DNA from: Acanthosepion esculentum
Taxonomy: Eukaryota; Mollusca; Cephalopoda; Sepiida; Sepiidae
Assembly: GCA_964036315.1 (NCBI GenBank)
Contig: OZ038488.1
Location: 67,778,342 to 67,842,341 of the forward strand
Reading direction: 5' to 3'
DNA length: 64,000 nt
This document shows, piece by piece, positions 11,379-22,533 of the stretch. Every line of letters begins with the position of its first letter. Positions within the stretch are counted from its first letter, which is position 1. The notes beneath the pieces were generated by a model. It worked only from the letters and a program-made list of their open reading frames with translations. It was not told where the DNA came from and made no database searches. Both the position numbers and the translations under genes were made by a program.

Positions 11379-12949
11379 GTTTAGGGATTTAATGGAGGAA
11401 CAAACACAATAATAATAGGACAAAGATGAATGTTTCATAACTAAGATCAACTGAAATTTATAAAATCTTTCTGTTAAAACAATTTTTCAGGAAAGTAGAT
11501 TTCTCCAGTCTACTGTTATCTCACTTTTCCAGTATTGATGGGGGTTTCCTTACTAACTTTTTGCTTAAAGTAGTGTGGAATGTCAACATCTTGACGATGT
11601 CATTATTTTCTCTTTGAGTTACATGTGGTATCCATTTTACTTGCTGCAGTTGAAAGTGCTCAACTGGCAATGTTTCTGTTATTCAGTACAGGTTTATGGC
11701 TAAATCATGTTAAAACAACGGTTCCTATACAATCACCAAATAGAAAGCTGGCTCCTTCTATTTCAGTGTCTGTTGCACATATTCCATCTGTTGTGAGTCC
11801 ATATCCACAGAGGTGATTTGGTCTATTGATAGCAGCTCATAGTGCACAACTTAGTCCACTAGATACAGAGCATGATCTTGCAAGGGTAGAGAAGTGGTCT
11901 TGTGGTGGGAAGCACAGGGTCCAATGTCTGGCATGCTTGGTAGTGTCATACTGGAACTACCTTTCGTCACTGGTGAGCACTCAATCAAATATGGGTACAT
12001 TATGGCACTGAGAAAGCAACAAGTAACTCATTCTTGCTTGTCGGCTTCTGGCAGTATATGTGGTACCAATTTGCTCAACTTGTACACCTTGCCTATATGG
12101 TGCAGGTGAAGTCTGTTTCATAAGAAACCTGGAAGTTGTCCACCTTAATGGCAGCCTTCGGGGCTTCGTCATCCAGGACCTATAGCAGGGCACTGCAGAG
12201 TTCATCACAAAAGGGACGGCTCTCCTGACCTGAACTTCTGGAACCAATGTCTGGCAGTGCATTCACTCATTATAACTAAAGGCTTGACTTATTTGGTGAC
12301 TTGGTATGGCTTCCCACCTTAAAGTCATAAAGCCGGCAACCCAGAACTATCTACTTAAACACTACCGTGTTTCCTTGCCATTGCTCAAGCTATGACTGAT
12401 GTGTGTGCACAATGCATCTGTATTGGTCAAGAGCAATGACTGTTTTCTCAGCACATGAGGCACCCATTTGTGTATCAGTGATCACTTCTTCCCACACAAT
12501 GTAAAAACAGGCAAGGACTTCTTTGGTTACCTTATGGTTCCTATTCAATATTTTGATAAACAAGCTGTTATGGCATTTGCTGTGGACGTTCTACCTGGGT
12601 GGCTGTTGATAATGGAAATGAAGATTAGCTCCAACCTACATACCCCAATGGGAGATGAAAAATGCAGAATGTATCATACGCATGACAAACAACACCTGCT
12701 AGGTAGTTACTATTATCATTTGAAGGTGTATAAGTGTTTCAGGTTCTAGTTGTAGTACGCCTTTTAGTGTATGGGTGGCTCCAGCTGTGGTTAAAACTAA
12801 AAAATAAGCTTTTCTTTTAGTATATTATTGACTTATTTTATTAGTAACTTGACACTATCTTATTGTTGTTGCTTTTATTTTCAAAATGTATTTGATCACT
12901 TTCTAGCTAAAGGTGCTCTACAGTCGTTAATATCTTATATGAAGTTCTG
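11379..12949. other. Unclassified, no gene supported
   Basis: Short frames exist at 11,625-11,816, 11,981-12,262 (minus, 93 aa) and 12,468-12,749 (93 aa), with mixed strand and no known motif. A decayed mobile-element interior is most likely, but I cannot assign a class. Confidence 0.35.
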
Positions 12950-13009
12950 AAATGAAACCGTCTCATTATTCCAAGTATTATTCAGACGAGTATCTTCATC
13001 CTTGTTTTA

Positions 13010-13020
13010 TATATATATAC

Positions 13021-13061
<41 letters not shown>

Positions 13062-13072
13062 TACACACACAC
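13010..13072. repeat. (TA)n(CA)n microsatellite
   Basis: TA run followed by about 16 CA units. Confidence 0.95.
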
Positions 13073-13317
13073 AACTAATGAATAAACCAAAGTATTGGTT
13101 AAACCAACACAAAACCTGCTGCCAAGAGAAGAAAATAAAAATCAAGAACAAAACTGGAAAGGAAACAGAAGCTGTGAAGAAAAAAATCATCAAAGGCTGA
13201 CACACCTACCTAAACAGTAATAGGTAAAAGACCATGCTCTATATCGAGATGTGCAAGATAGAGCAAAAACATCAACATAAAAGATGGTACATTACTTTTG
13301 GAGTGATTCTTAATGTT

Positions 13318-13320
<3 letters not shown>

Positions 13321-13367
<47 letters not shown>
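13321..13367. repeat. (TA)n microsatellite
   Basis: About 23 TA units directly upstream of an RTE-like 3' end. Confidence 0.95.
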
Positions 13368-13369
<2 letters not shown>

Positions 13370-13370
<1 letters not shown>

Positions 13371-13935
13371 TCCCCTTTTATATGCCATATAGTTTCAGGA
13401 TGGGAGTGATCATGTCTCTCCACACCTTCCTTTTTTGATGTTCTAAGTAACCTTCACCTTTTTAGCAAGCCACTTGGTCTTTGTTCTACTGTCCATTGAC
13501 ACAAACTCATTAACCCTTTGAGCCCTGACGACTGTTTTACCGGTGGTAGAGAAAAATGACGTAATGCCCAGCCCCAATTGAACAGTGAGTAAATGCTAGT
13601 AATTATTTTTATATCTATCATGAAACATTACATACCACTTATTTGCAAATTTTGACTTGAAGTTCAGGCAGAAGGGTTAAAATTGTTCAGGAACGCAGGC
13701 CCCAATGGGTTATGTAGGTTACTATCGCTTTACGCTTACTTCTCTTACCTTCAGTATGTCGTATGAGTGTTAAATTTTCTAAACCTTTCCTTATATTGGT
13801 ATGCTCAGCATTTTTTGGTCAAACCACATTTCTATTGCTTCAAATCTTTTTTTTCATCTGTAGGGAGATTGTTCAGCATTCTACTACAATATAGGAGATT
13901 AGATTTTACATAGCAGTTCAGGAGTATTTTCAAAT
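13370..13935 (-). pseudogene. RTE-like LINE fragment (family A), split by a MITE
   Basis: Minus-strand 3' portion of an endonuclease/reverse-transcriptase LINE. The conserved tail catgtctctccacaccttcc lies at 13,411-13,430. Upstream coding blocks (tgagtgttaaattttctaaa, gagattgttcagcattctac) follow at 13,760-13,885. The copy has many stops, and a 0.2-kb insertion interrupts it at 13,510. Confidence 0.75.
13510..13712. mobile_element. piggyBac-like MITE
   Basis: TTAA then CCCTTTGAGCCCTG at the left end. The right end is caggccccaatgggttat, whose reverse complement is TAACCCATTGGGGCCTG, so the two ends form imperfect terminal inverted repeats of about 18 bp beginning TTAACCC. It is about 200 bp with no transposase frame. 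It lies inside a LINE fragment, so it is the younger event. The piggyBac assignment rests on the TTAA target and the CCC/GGG termini. Confidence 0.6.
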
Positions 13936-14312
13936 TCCTTTTCTCATTAAAGATTCTTTGTTGCTCACATGTTCCTACCATGGTATTTTTAGCATTCATT
14001 AATAGAATAACACGAGATACAGGATAGAATCAATTTTCATAAGTGAAAATTTTGGGGTTACACAGTACATGAGATTGCACGTTACACAAGTATATGCGAT
14101 AATCAAAATGGAATGGTTCATTATTTATCTGAAGCAATAGCAGAACATGAAATATGTAGGTACTCACCACAAGACTTGTTATTGTACCATTATCTCTAGC
14201 AATACATGTATACAGCTTCAACCTACCCTAGAGAGAGGCTAGCCAGAAGTAAACAAAAGGTCCTGTCACTTCAAACCTCTTCTTTGTCTGTGAGGAGATT
14301 GTCCAGCATTCT
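13936..14312 (-). pseudogene. Second RTE-like fragment, split by repeat G
   Basis: The block ttgttgctcacatgttcc (13,970-13,987) is followed after repeat G by tctgtgaggagattgtccag (14,287-14,306). In intact relatives these blocks lie close together, so repeat G sits inside the LINE copy. Confidence 0.6.
13995..14225. repeat. Repeat G copy 2
   Basis: Direct copy of 11,145-11,378, inserted into an RTE-like fragment. The short frames in it are not shared in phase between the copies. Confidence 0.8.
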
Positions 14313-14454
14313 CTGTGGGTTTTCCTATTGCTTTCTTGCTTTTGATATGTCATATCCTGTTGGCACTCCTATATTAAAAAAAAAAAAAATGCACCTGAAA
14401 TTAAAAGCTTAACTAAGGATTTTTGTAAAACTGATTCAGGATATAAAAAAGCCC

Positions 14455-15062
14455 CAAAACTCAAAAAAGCATCAGTCTGAGGGTGTCGGGTATATATCCA
14501 AAATATTAAGCCCAAGCCTCATCGTGCCTTCCCCCCAGGTATTACCTCTCCTTTGGGAGGGGGATGGGTTTATTGCCCGGCACCTGAGGCATCCCCAAAA
14601 GGGGAAGTGCCGAGGGGACTTGTGCAATTTTTCTATGGTATTGCCATTAAACCCACTTTAAAAATCAACCATGTGTCATATTTGGTAGCAACATTGGTAC
14701 CCAGAAAAATACTTCAATCTACAGTCCAGATGACTAGGATCAAAGTGTAGTATCTGCTCCAGCCACCAGCAGCAGTTCCAGTCAGTCAGCTGTCATCAAT
14801 CTACAGCTCCAGCAGGTTTCCAGCTCAAGCTATCCTCACCAGCAGCAATGATATACAATAAACTGTCCTTTTCAGGGCAACACTTTTTAATGACTACCAA
14901 AACCGTCCCACTCAGGATAATGCTCTTTGACTACAAAACTGTCCTTCTCAGGACAATGCTCTTTTCACCCTCTACATGAGCATGCCGAGATATTTTTTAC
15001 TTACTGCACTGTAACCTTTTTGTTGATGTATTTTCTTTAACAAAAATAAACTTGGCAATATA
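14455..15062 (+). other. Unclassified GC-richer element, LTR-like
   Basis: Contains a hairpin-rich block at 14,525-14,625 (ccccaaaagggg nested in cggcac/gtgccg). A 65-aa plus frame (14,553-14,750) has no known motif. Three roughly 36-bp imperfect tandem units follow (aactgtccttctcaggacaa type, about 14,867-14,962). A polyadenylation-type aataaa lies at 15,045. These are properties of an LTR, but no partner LTR or target duplication was found. Confidence 0.35.
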
Positions 15063-15129
15063 TCTATTGCTCAAGTGTTTGTTTTGTTTGTTGTTGTTGT
15101 CTTCCGTCATTCAGTATCTGCAGGCCAAT

Positions 15130-16470
15130 ATACCACTTACCCCAACAGATATGCTGTGTCTATTAAATTATCCAAACCATTTTTCCTCATTAAGTATCCA
15201 AAAAATTTCAGCTCTCATTTTTCTTGTCTTTCAGTTTCTGGGAAACATTTTTCAGTTTTCTGAATCTTTGGATTTCTGTGTCACATTTTCTTTATATACC
15301 ATGTTCCTTCAGGATGTAGACAGTCATGGCTCTCCACAATTTCCTGTCCTTTGTAACTCTTAATAATTTTTTTCTTTTTGTTTCTCCCAAAACTTGTTCT
15401 GCCATCCATTTGCTCAAGCTCACTAAGTAGGTCATGAGTTATTTTCCAAGCCATCTTTCCTCATTATGAACCCATGAAATGTCAATTATCTCTTCTTTTT
15501 TGTTTCCATTTTCTCTAAAACTTTATTGTTGCTCACATGTTCTGTCCATGACATCCTCAACATCCTTCTGTAGAACCATATTTCTGTTACTTCAAGTCTC
15601 TTCATCTTCAAGGAGATTGTCCAGCATTCGCTGCTATATAGAAGGACTGATATTGCATAACAGTTCAGTACTCTTTTCTTTGTTTCTAACAAAATTTTCC
15701 TGTTTCTTAATACTCTGCTTAGTTTTTGGAAGACCTCTTTTGCTATTTCAGTGTCACATTTTTCGTTCTCTGTAGAAACACTTCCCAGATATTTAAATTT
15801 TTGTACTTGTTTGGTTTTGGTGTCTCCGATATATAATTTGCATTTTGGACTCCTCCTTTTGCTAGCAACCATGCATTCTGTCTTCTTGCAGTTTATGTTT
15901 AATCCTTTCTTCTCGCTTTCCTTCACTACCATCTGTAAGAAGTTTTCACAGTTTTCTTTCCATGTCTACTATCAACATTGTGTCATCTACATACTTGAGG
16001 TTGTTAAGATTGTGGCTTCCAATAGTGAATCCTTTTGCATTTGTATTGCTCTTTCTGACCATAAATATTGTCTTCCTTGTTCCAGTGTCTGCAATGGACC
16101 CACACAATGTTCTCTTATTTGTGGTCTGATTCTGCTGCATGCTCTGGTCATCAGAATTCAGATGACAGGTTTTGTTATATAGCTCATTAGACTAATTGTC
16201 CAATAGAGTTCACATTCATTTGCACCTGGTTTCTTAGGTAGTGCTATAAAAACAGATCTACTGAGGTCTTCTAGTATATCGCCACTGTTGTAAATTTATT
16301 ATGTCAGTGATCTTGTCTATGCAAAATCCTCTAAGGCTGCCAGCATCTTTATTATAATTTTGTCTGGTCTTGTCACTTTGTTTCTGGTCAATCTGGTGAG
16401 TGCCAATTCGACTTTAGATTTTAATATTTCCAGTCCTACAATATTTCTGTGTATAGCTGGTTGTACTCTT
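15130..16470 (-). pseudogene. RTE-like LINE, RT to 3' end (family A)
   Basis: Best-preserved family A copy. On the minus strand, 16,300-16,160 encodes SVFIALPKKPGANE, the RT entry region. The block from 16,140 carries NLNNLKYVDDTMLIVDME, the catalytic YxDD box. From 15,932 down to 15,486 a 148-aa frame carries KKTECMVASKR, QKFKYLGSV, LLYSSECWTI and RRMLRMSWTEHVSN, the RTE-type thumb and C-terminal region. The 3' tail (catggctctccacaatttcc) lies at 15,327-15,346. An additional overlapping fragment of the same family covers about 15,150-15,290. There are frameshifts between blocks and no endonuclease domain, so the copy is inactive. Confidence 0.85.
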
Positions 16471-16862
16471 TCATTCTGGAAGGATTATGGTAATTGCTCC
16501 GATGAGCTACTATCGCTGGTTCCCAGGCTCCATGAATTCAAGCGTCCTACGAGGCTGGCATCCCGTTCCCACCCTTTCACTGTTGAAACTGTTAAATGTA
16601 GACGTCTCTTCTACTCCAATAGCTTCATATCTCACACCTCACGCCTATGGAACTCCCTTCCTCATTCCTGTTTCCCTGATGACTATGATCTCCAACTATT
16701 CAAGTGTAACGTCAATCGACATCTCCAGTTGCAGTGATCTATCCTCTATCCTTCTCCACATCCTTTCCTCTAACACTCCTATTTGCTCTCGCTCCAAATC
16801 CTCTGTAACCCCTTGTGTGCTAGTGGCTTCCAGCCTTGCCTGGGGTGAAAAGCTTAAAAAAA
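16471..16862 (+). pseudogene. CR1/L2-like LINE C-terminus (family B)
   Basis: The plus-strand frame up to 16,737 encodes GNCSDELLSLVPRLHEFKRP, then RLASRSHPFTVETV, SRLWNSLPHSCFP and LQLFKCNVNRHL, followed by a stop. A 3' tail (gtgtgctagtggcttccag, then cttgcctggggtgaaaag) ends in an A run at 16,858. Only the last quarter of ORF2 is present, but the frame is uninterrupted, so this is a comparatively young 5'-truncated insertion. It abuts an oppositely oriented RTE-like copy. Confidence 0.85.
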
Positions 16863-16869
16863 AAAAATA

Positions 16870-17500
16870 TTCCTCCCATTTCTGAAGTATTTTTTTCTTT
16901 CTCTAATATCAGCATTCCATCCTTGGATTTTATGTGTCCTGTTAGTTGTCTATTTTTTAATGCATACCCATTTTATTTGTGATACTCATTCTTTCTATTT
17001 CATCATATAAAAGAAGTAAAATAATTTGGACCAATTTTTCTCTGAAAAAGAATGTATGGCAGATGAAATTCTCAACATGATGAGGAGACAGAAAACAATG
17101 CTAAAACTTGGAACATAATATATAAAATTACACAAATAAATAAGAAATAAATGCAGGCAGTCTAAAGAGGAATGAATCAATGAAAAATTTTCAGCTTAAA
17201 TTTGTATCTCAACATTTCACCTTTCTTAGCAGATCTTCTATTATTACAGTGTGGGTTACTTCATAAATTTAATTTAAAATTTCAGCATTCAAACATTTTC
17301 AACATTTCCTGTTTGTGAATAATTATATCCAATACTTCTGTCTTTATATTCCCCTTCTTGCACATATATAATTCCAACAACAAAAACATTATTTTAGGCC
17401 GATGTAATGCATCATACAAAATTTTTTATTAATTTGCCTAAAGTTTTCTTTTATATAAAAAATATATATATGTCATATTCCCCAATCTATATCTATATAG
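16870..17500. other. AT-rich, nothing recognised
   Basis: No coding, RNA or repeat signal found apart from short A/T runs and a small (TA) run near 17,462. Confidence 0.4.
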
Positions 17501-17510
17501 ATATATATAT

Positions 17511-17604
17511 TTATTATAAGTTGTCACATACAGATAAACAAATAAACATGACAAATATGCATCTTTTGTAGAGTTCGTTTGTCCGTATGTAACAACTTAT
17601 AATA
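17511..17604. repeat. Inverted repeat, about 28-bp arms
   Basis: tattataagttgtcacata (17,512 on) pairs with tatgtaacaacttataata (17,587-17,605), with three mismatches across the arms. A tattgagccc motif follows at 17,629. Confidence 0.8.
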
Positions 17605-17707
17605 CATAACTATTGTTCTACTCTTGGTATTGAGCCCATCTTAAATTAATGTTTTGAATGTTTGAATTTATATTCTTTTCATTCTCATTACATTTGTATT
17701 TATAGAT

Positions 17708-17896
17708 AGAAGTTTTGTTAAAAACTACTGTGGTTAAGTTTTTTTTTATTTTCCTTGTTGGCTGCTGTGTCATGTAATTTAATAATTGTGTCTTCTTTTA
17801 TACAAGTTTTGTTAAAAACGACTAACAAGGTACTGAGATTAAGTTGTTTTTAACAAAACTTGTATGAAAGAGGGATTGCTGCTCAAATACACAATT

Positions 17897-17948
<52 letters not shown>

Positions 17949-18178
17949 TATTTGGCTAGAAATCATGTAATTTAATAATTTTGGCCTTGAGCAGCAACCT
18001 CTCTTTTATACATGTTTTGTTAAAAGTGACTTAACCTTACGATTCATTTTTAATAAAACTTGTATAAAAGAGGGATTGTTGTCCAAAAGCACTATTAAAT
18101 TACATGACATGCCAGCTAACAAAGAAAATAAAAAAAAAACTTAACCACAGTACCTTATCAGTAGTTTTTAACAATTTG
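17708..18178. mobile_element. Compound fold-back with nested hairpins
   Basis: The outer arms (about 17,710-17,795 and 18,086-18,178) pair through gttaaaaactact, the T/A run and gtcatgtaatttaata. Inside, the block ttttatacaagttttgttaa appears repeatedly in both orientations (17,796, 17,855, 18,003, 18,047) around a central TA array. This suggests repeated inverted duplication of one element. No protein is encoded. Confidence 0.75.
17902..17944. repeat. (TA)n microsatellite
   Basis: Lies near the centre of the compound fold-back. Confidence 0.95.
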
Positions 18179-18182
18179 TGTG

Positions 18183-18183
<1 letters not shown>

Positions 18184-18227
<44 letters not shown>
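18184..18227. repeat. (TA)n microsatellite
   Basis: About 21 TA units just outside the compound fold-back. Dipeptide-repeat frames here are spurious. Confidence 0.95.
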
Positions 18228-18233
<6 letters not shown>

Positions 18234-18679
18234 TGTATGTGTATATATATCTAAATATGTCTGGGCGCTTATGTATTATAACCTGAGTGTGTTTGAATTG
18301 TTTTACGTGAGAGGTGGTCATCATAGTTGAAGTAAACTGTAAAATGTATGCATTTTTGTCTGGAGCTATCAACATCCTTTTTAAAATAATTTCAATGAAA
18401 AAATAAATTAAATAACATATGTATTTTTTATTTTCTCCTCAGTCATTTTACAATTTTAAACTTAATAGAGATTAGATTTAGATTTCTAAATAGGTAATTT
18501 TTTACTTTTAATTTTAATTTCAAATTTTATAAATCTTTAAATATCTATGATAACCTTGCTTCGTTGTCAAATTTTTTGAATTACCATATACTTGTATTTT
18601 GATTGGTCATTCTAGCTTATGTCACAGCGTTTACCCCTAGCAAAGAATCGTTAATTAATTTGAAACTTTTAAAATCATT
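18228..18679. other. AT-rich, nothing recognised
   Basis: No supported feature. Confidence 0.4.
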
Positions 18680-18787
18680 TATTCTACATTCAACATCATC
18701 ACTTGATAAGACACCAGAAGTGTTGAAACAAAATGGCTATTTTTGTAGTGATTTTATAACATATTTATGTTATAATATTTAAATAAA

Positions 18788-18792
<5 letters not shown>
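18680..18792. mobile_element. Half copy of the 6.23-kb fold-back
   Basis: Matches one arm of the element at 6,228-6,432: atcacttgataagacaccag, then gaaacaaaatggctattttt and ataacatatttatgttataa. The partner arm is missing. Confidence 0.8.

Positions 18793-18818
<26 letters not shown>
18791..18818. repeat. (TA)n microsatellite
   Basis: Lies at the end of the half fold-back, followed by a GA run. Confidence 0.9.
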
Positions 18819-18824
<6 letters not shown>

Positions 18825-18829
18825 AAGAG

Positions 18830-19289
18830 AGATATATTATACATGGTGTCATGATTTCTACTAATAAATTCACTATAGATAAATATTAATGTTCTTGCCT
18901 TGTCAGAAATTATGACTAGAATTTCTTCAATAAAGTTAATTTTAAAAATGATATGTTGCCATAAAAACTGCATACATCAATTATATCTGAACTTCTATCT
19001 CTAAAAAGAACAAATGCATCCAGTCAAAATTCTTTAATGGTTACCTGATACAATCAACATCTGTAAAAGTACCTTGAGTACAGTGACTGCAATACTGAGA
19101 TGTAAACAACCAAGATTGACATTTTTTAATGAGGAGTTCTGAATCCTGTCTTCAGATTTCCGGTTTTTTAGTTTTAATATATTCCTTGCGAATTCTAATA
19201 CCAACATTTATGGATCAGTCATAACAAATTTAGTACTGGAAACAAGGAAACTGGATGCAAGCTGTTATAAAACCAAAACATGTTCTTAA
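18830..19289. other. Nothing recognised
   Basis: No supported feature. Confidence 0.4.
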
Positions 19290-19640
19290 ATAGTTTTCAA
19301 AGATGTAGACTCTCATGTCGATGTCACACACGACATCCAACTCCTTGAATAATATCTATCTAGAAACATTTTCTCAAATCAATGAAGAAAAATGGTTTCA
19401 TGCGAATGGTCTCTGTAGGTCTTGAAGAAGACTCTCCTCCATCAGCTCATAGACTGGCACCACAGAATAACAAAGAATTTTACTAAATAGCAGAAATCAC
19501 ATAACGTGAAGACTTTCAGCTGCAGCAACAACTAAAATGGATAGCACATGTGGCTAGAAGAGAAAATAATGATATAATCAGCATCTTGACTTTCAAAACT
19601 TCCTTAAACAAAAGGATAGGAAAGACCCCCCCCCCACCAA
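19290..19640 (+). pseudogene. LINE reverse-transcriptase C-terminal scrap
   Basis: The plus strand at 19,532-19,635 reads QQQLKWIAHVARRENNDI followed by LTFKTSLNKRIGKT. This resembles the basic region after the thumb in RTE-type endonuclease/reverse transcriptases, where the usual pattern is RQLxWIGHxxRR. The upstream sequence is too decayed to place. It is a short relic, independent of families A to D. Confidence 0.55.
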
Positions 19641-19854
19641 TACTAAAGCTATTTTCCTGAAAAACTGTTTTAAGAGAGATTTTTTAAAATTTTCAACTAA
19701 AAGCAACACTAACTATTTAGTCAATGAATAGTCAATTAATACTGAATGTTTCCTTATAAGGAAATGGTTACTATTACCATTATTCTAGAAACTTGCATTG
19801 ATTTAAAAGATTCTCTTTGTTTACAGCCTGTTCATAAGCTGATGTTTGCAATTC

Positions 19855-20690
19855 AGTAATTTTTTTTAATGGTGTTCACCCTGCACAAGGCTCTAGAGCC
19901 ACTCGAGATAGAGGGTTATAGAGTAAGAGGCACAGTTTATGCAGATAGGTGGTGAAGATAATGGTGAAACCTAGACATGAACAGGTTAAGATTGTAGTGA
20001 TTGAGGAAGCATCCTCTTGGGAGTCAGTTCCACGATGCAACAGTTTGTGAGATTAAGCTGCTCAAGTGGAACCTATGTCTAACCAAATGAATATGAAATG
20101 AATGAGGGTAGTTCACTACAATGTGCTTAGCATGGCGGGTCTTAGCTAAGGAACATAGTTTGTCTGACCACTTTTCATGTGAATAGCAAGAGGTTTGCAA
20201 TATTTCATCTGTGAGAAAGGGATTGTAAAATGGAAAATAATTTGTCACCCACAAGGATGAGGAGATGCTTTTTGATTTTATCGAGAATGGAAAGTGAATA
20301 CTTGGCAGCTCCTGTCCATATATGGCAACAGTACTCCATTTTTGATCTGATCTAGCTCTAGGTAGAGGATAGCAGGAGTCGTGTACTTACTGGAGTGCAA
20401 CAGGGAACAAGCCGTTTTTCTAGCATCTTGAGTGATGGATCATATGTACGAGTTCCACTCGGGGTCTGGGTTGAGCTTAAGTCCCAAAAGGTGCTCAAGG
20501 CAAGGCTTCTGTGAAGGAACATCCGTTGATTGTGACTGGTGATAGTTCTGGATCTGATCAGAGATAATGGAATGTAACTAGTTTTGTTTTCAAGGCAATG
20601 AATGTAACCAACCAGTTTTCCCACCAATATCAGAGCTAGGTCAGAGGAGAGATCAGATGTCAATCTCTGGTCATCTAGAGTCTCTCACCA
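19855..20690 (-). pseudogene. CR1-like LINE, RT C-terminus and 3' tail (family C)
   Basis: The minus strand around 20,350-20,270 encodes MEYCCHIWTGAAKYSLSILD, the conserved end of the RT thumb. A frame at 20,254-20,024 gives KWSDKLCSLAKTRHAKHIV and HLVRHRFHLSSL. The 3' tail (plus-strand caaggctctagagccactcg) recurs at 51.7 and 57.7 kb and defines the family. Upstream, 20,663-20,358 still shows GLKLNPDPEW-type residues in another phase. Multiple frameshifts. Confidence 0.7.
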
Positions 20691-20754
20691 ATGTAAGTGT
20701 CTATTGGAATAAGGTGCTATCCATATACAGTAAAGTCCCAATATTGTAGATTCA

Positions 20755-20943
20755 GATACAACACAATGCCTCAGGTTTTTTTTAATCATTTCACCAAGGC
20801 AATAATGCCACTAAGTTGCCAGGCTGCTGAAAGTGAAAGTGAAAGTGAATGAGAAAACATTAGTGAAGAGAAAGGACAATAAAACAATGTATTTTAGGAA
20901 GACAGAAGATAGCAATTGATGTTGCATTTAAATTTGTAATGAT
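20755..20943 (-). pseudogene. CR1/L2-like LINE (family B) 3' part, split by insertion
   Basis: The minus strand encodes KFKCNINCYLLSS at about 20,936-20,900, the family B terminus, followed by the 3' tail to 20,755. It is separated from its 5' partner (22,534-22,900) by a 1.6-kb LINE insertion. Confidence 0.75.
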
Positions 20944-22533
20944 TAGTTTGATCCAGCCAAGACAATGTCGACCGCGTAGGCCAGATCAAACACCCTGACA
21001 TTTCGACCAACTGCAACTCCAGCATAGTCCCGAAGGGCCCTGCTGAGGATGTAGTCAATTATATAGTTGAATAGGGTAGGGACAGGGCACACCCTTGCCA
21101 CTCACCAGACTTCACCTCAAACGTACCTGACTCCTCACCATAAGCACGAACACAGGCTTGCGTCGACCGGTAGTAGCCCTTGATGAGACGAAGGAGTTTA
21201 GCGGACATGCCAACGGAGTCAAAGGCAGCTGCAAAGTCAACGAAGCAGAGGACTGTTGGTTGTTGGTATGCCCAGTGTTGTTCGAGGATGCGACGCAGGC
21301 TGAAGATCTGATCAACACAACTTCTGCCCGGGCGGAAGCCACCCTGAGATGGGCGAGTTCGCAGATCACAGATGCCCTGAAATCTTCGCAGGAGAAGCAC
21401 TGCAAATACTTTGGCTGCCACATCGATCTATATAATTCTCTATAATTCGAGCAGTGTTTCCTATCACCCTTTTTGAAGAAAGGTAGCAGGATGGCCTGGC
21501 TCCAATCATCAGGGGACGTCTCGGAGAGCCAGACCACATTGAAGACACGATGCACCCACTAGGCGAATACATCTGGTATGGCTTTATATACTTCTGCAGG
21601 TATACTCACCAGGAGGCTTGTTGTTACGCAGATGGTGCAGAATATCTCGCACTTCATCTACCGTCGGGGATGCAGTGTTGTAGTCGTATTCATCGGTCAG
21701 TTCAACGGCCACTTCCGTCGCCGGAGTCGGATGATTGAGTAGCTCATTAAAATGCTCTTTCCACCGATTTAGCCGCTCGCCCAGACCCACGATAATAGCA
21801 CCATCATGGGAGCGAAGCGTCTCACTTAACCCCCGCAGTTCTGCGGCTCGCCCGTCTCACCATCTGGTAGAGTTTGCAAGAGTCGCCACAGGCTACTGCA
21901 CGCTCAGTCTCCTCAGTGAAGGCACACCAAGTGCATTTTGATCCGTGCGGATGGAGTTGTGCGGCGCCATAGATCACAAAGGTTCGGAGCTCCCGTCAGT
22001 CGTGCTTCCATCGCCCTCTTCACCAGCCAAAGGCTCTCCCCGGTGATCCAGTCCCAGTCCCATAATATCGACGAACGGTAACACCAAGATGGGCGTGTGC
22101 CACTTCGACGGTGGCAGATTTGAGAGCCTGCCATTCAACTTCTGGTTGAGGCTCTGAGCTTCGTTGGAGGCGAGAGAACCGATTGTGAAGTTCCAACCTG
22201 AACTGTTCTCCCGCGCGTAGCTTCAGATTGGCAACGTTGATTCACTTCGGGATCTTGGTGGATCTCCTTGCCCTCCGTCGCAGACGGAGGCTTGCGCAGA
22301 CAAGCGTATGATCCGATCTATGCGCACTGCCCGTATCTGCACCCCGATAAGCTCGAGAGCCAAGTACAGAGCTTGCCCACCTCGCCCGCACCAGAATGTA
22401 GTCAATCTGGTTGGACGTACAACCGTCATTGGAGCGCCAGGTGACAAGATGTCGTCGAGGGTGCTGGAAACGAGTGTTAGTCACCACAAGACGATTAGCG
22501 ACCACAAAGTTAACTAGGCGGTCGTCATTGATG
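20944..22533 (-). pseudogene. RTE-type EN/RT LINE (family D), nested insertion
   Basis: From the 5' side: endonuclease C-terminus at 22,533-22,260 (NDDRLVNFVVANRL, then HLVTWRSNDG and NQIDYILVRARW). Linker and RT entry follow at 21,790-21,600 (RLNRWKEHFNELLNHPTP, HHLRNNKPPGE). Next come WSQAILLPFFKKGDR near 21,500 and GGFRPGRSCVDQIF near 21,330. The catalytic box is FVDFAAAFDSV (near 21,230). The element ends at about 20,950, where the second catalytic box reads LAYAVDIVLAG instead of the expected YADD, an inactivating change. Frameshifts are numerous. Composition is clearly GC-richer than the neighbours. 5'- and 3'-truncated and dead. Confidence 0.85.

Noticed and set aside
15052..16182. Several plus-strand frames of 98-143 aa
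   Set aside because: They are antisense to the family A LINE, whose minus-strand motifs are clear.
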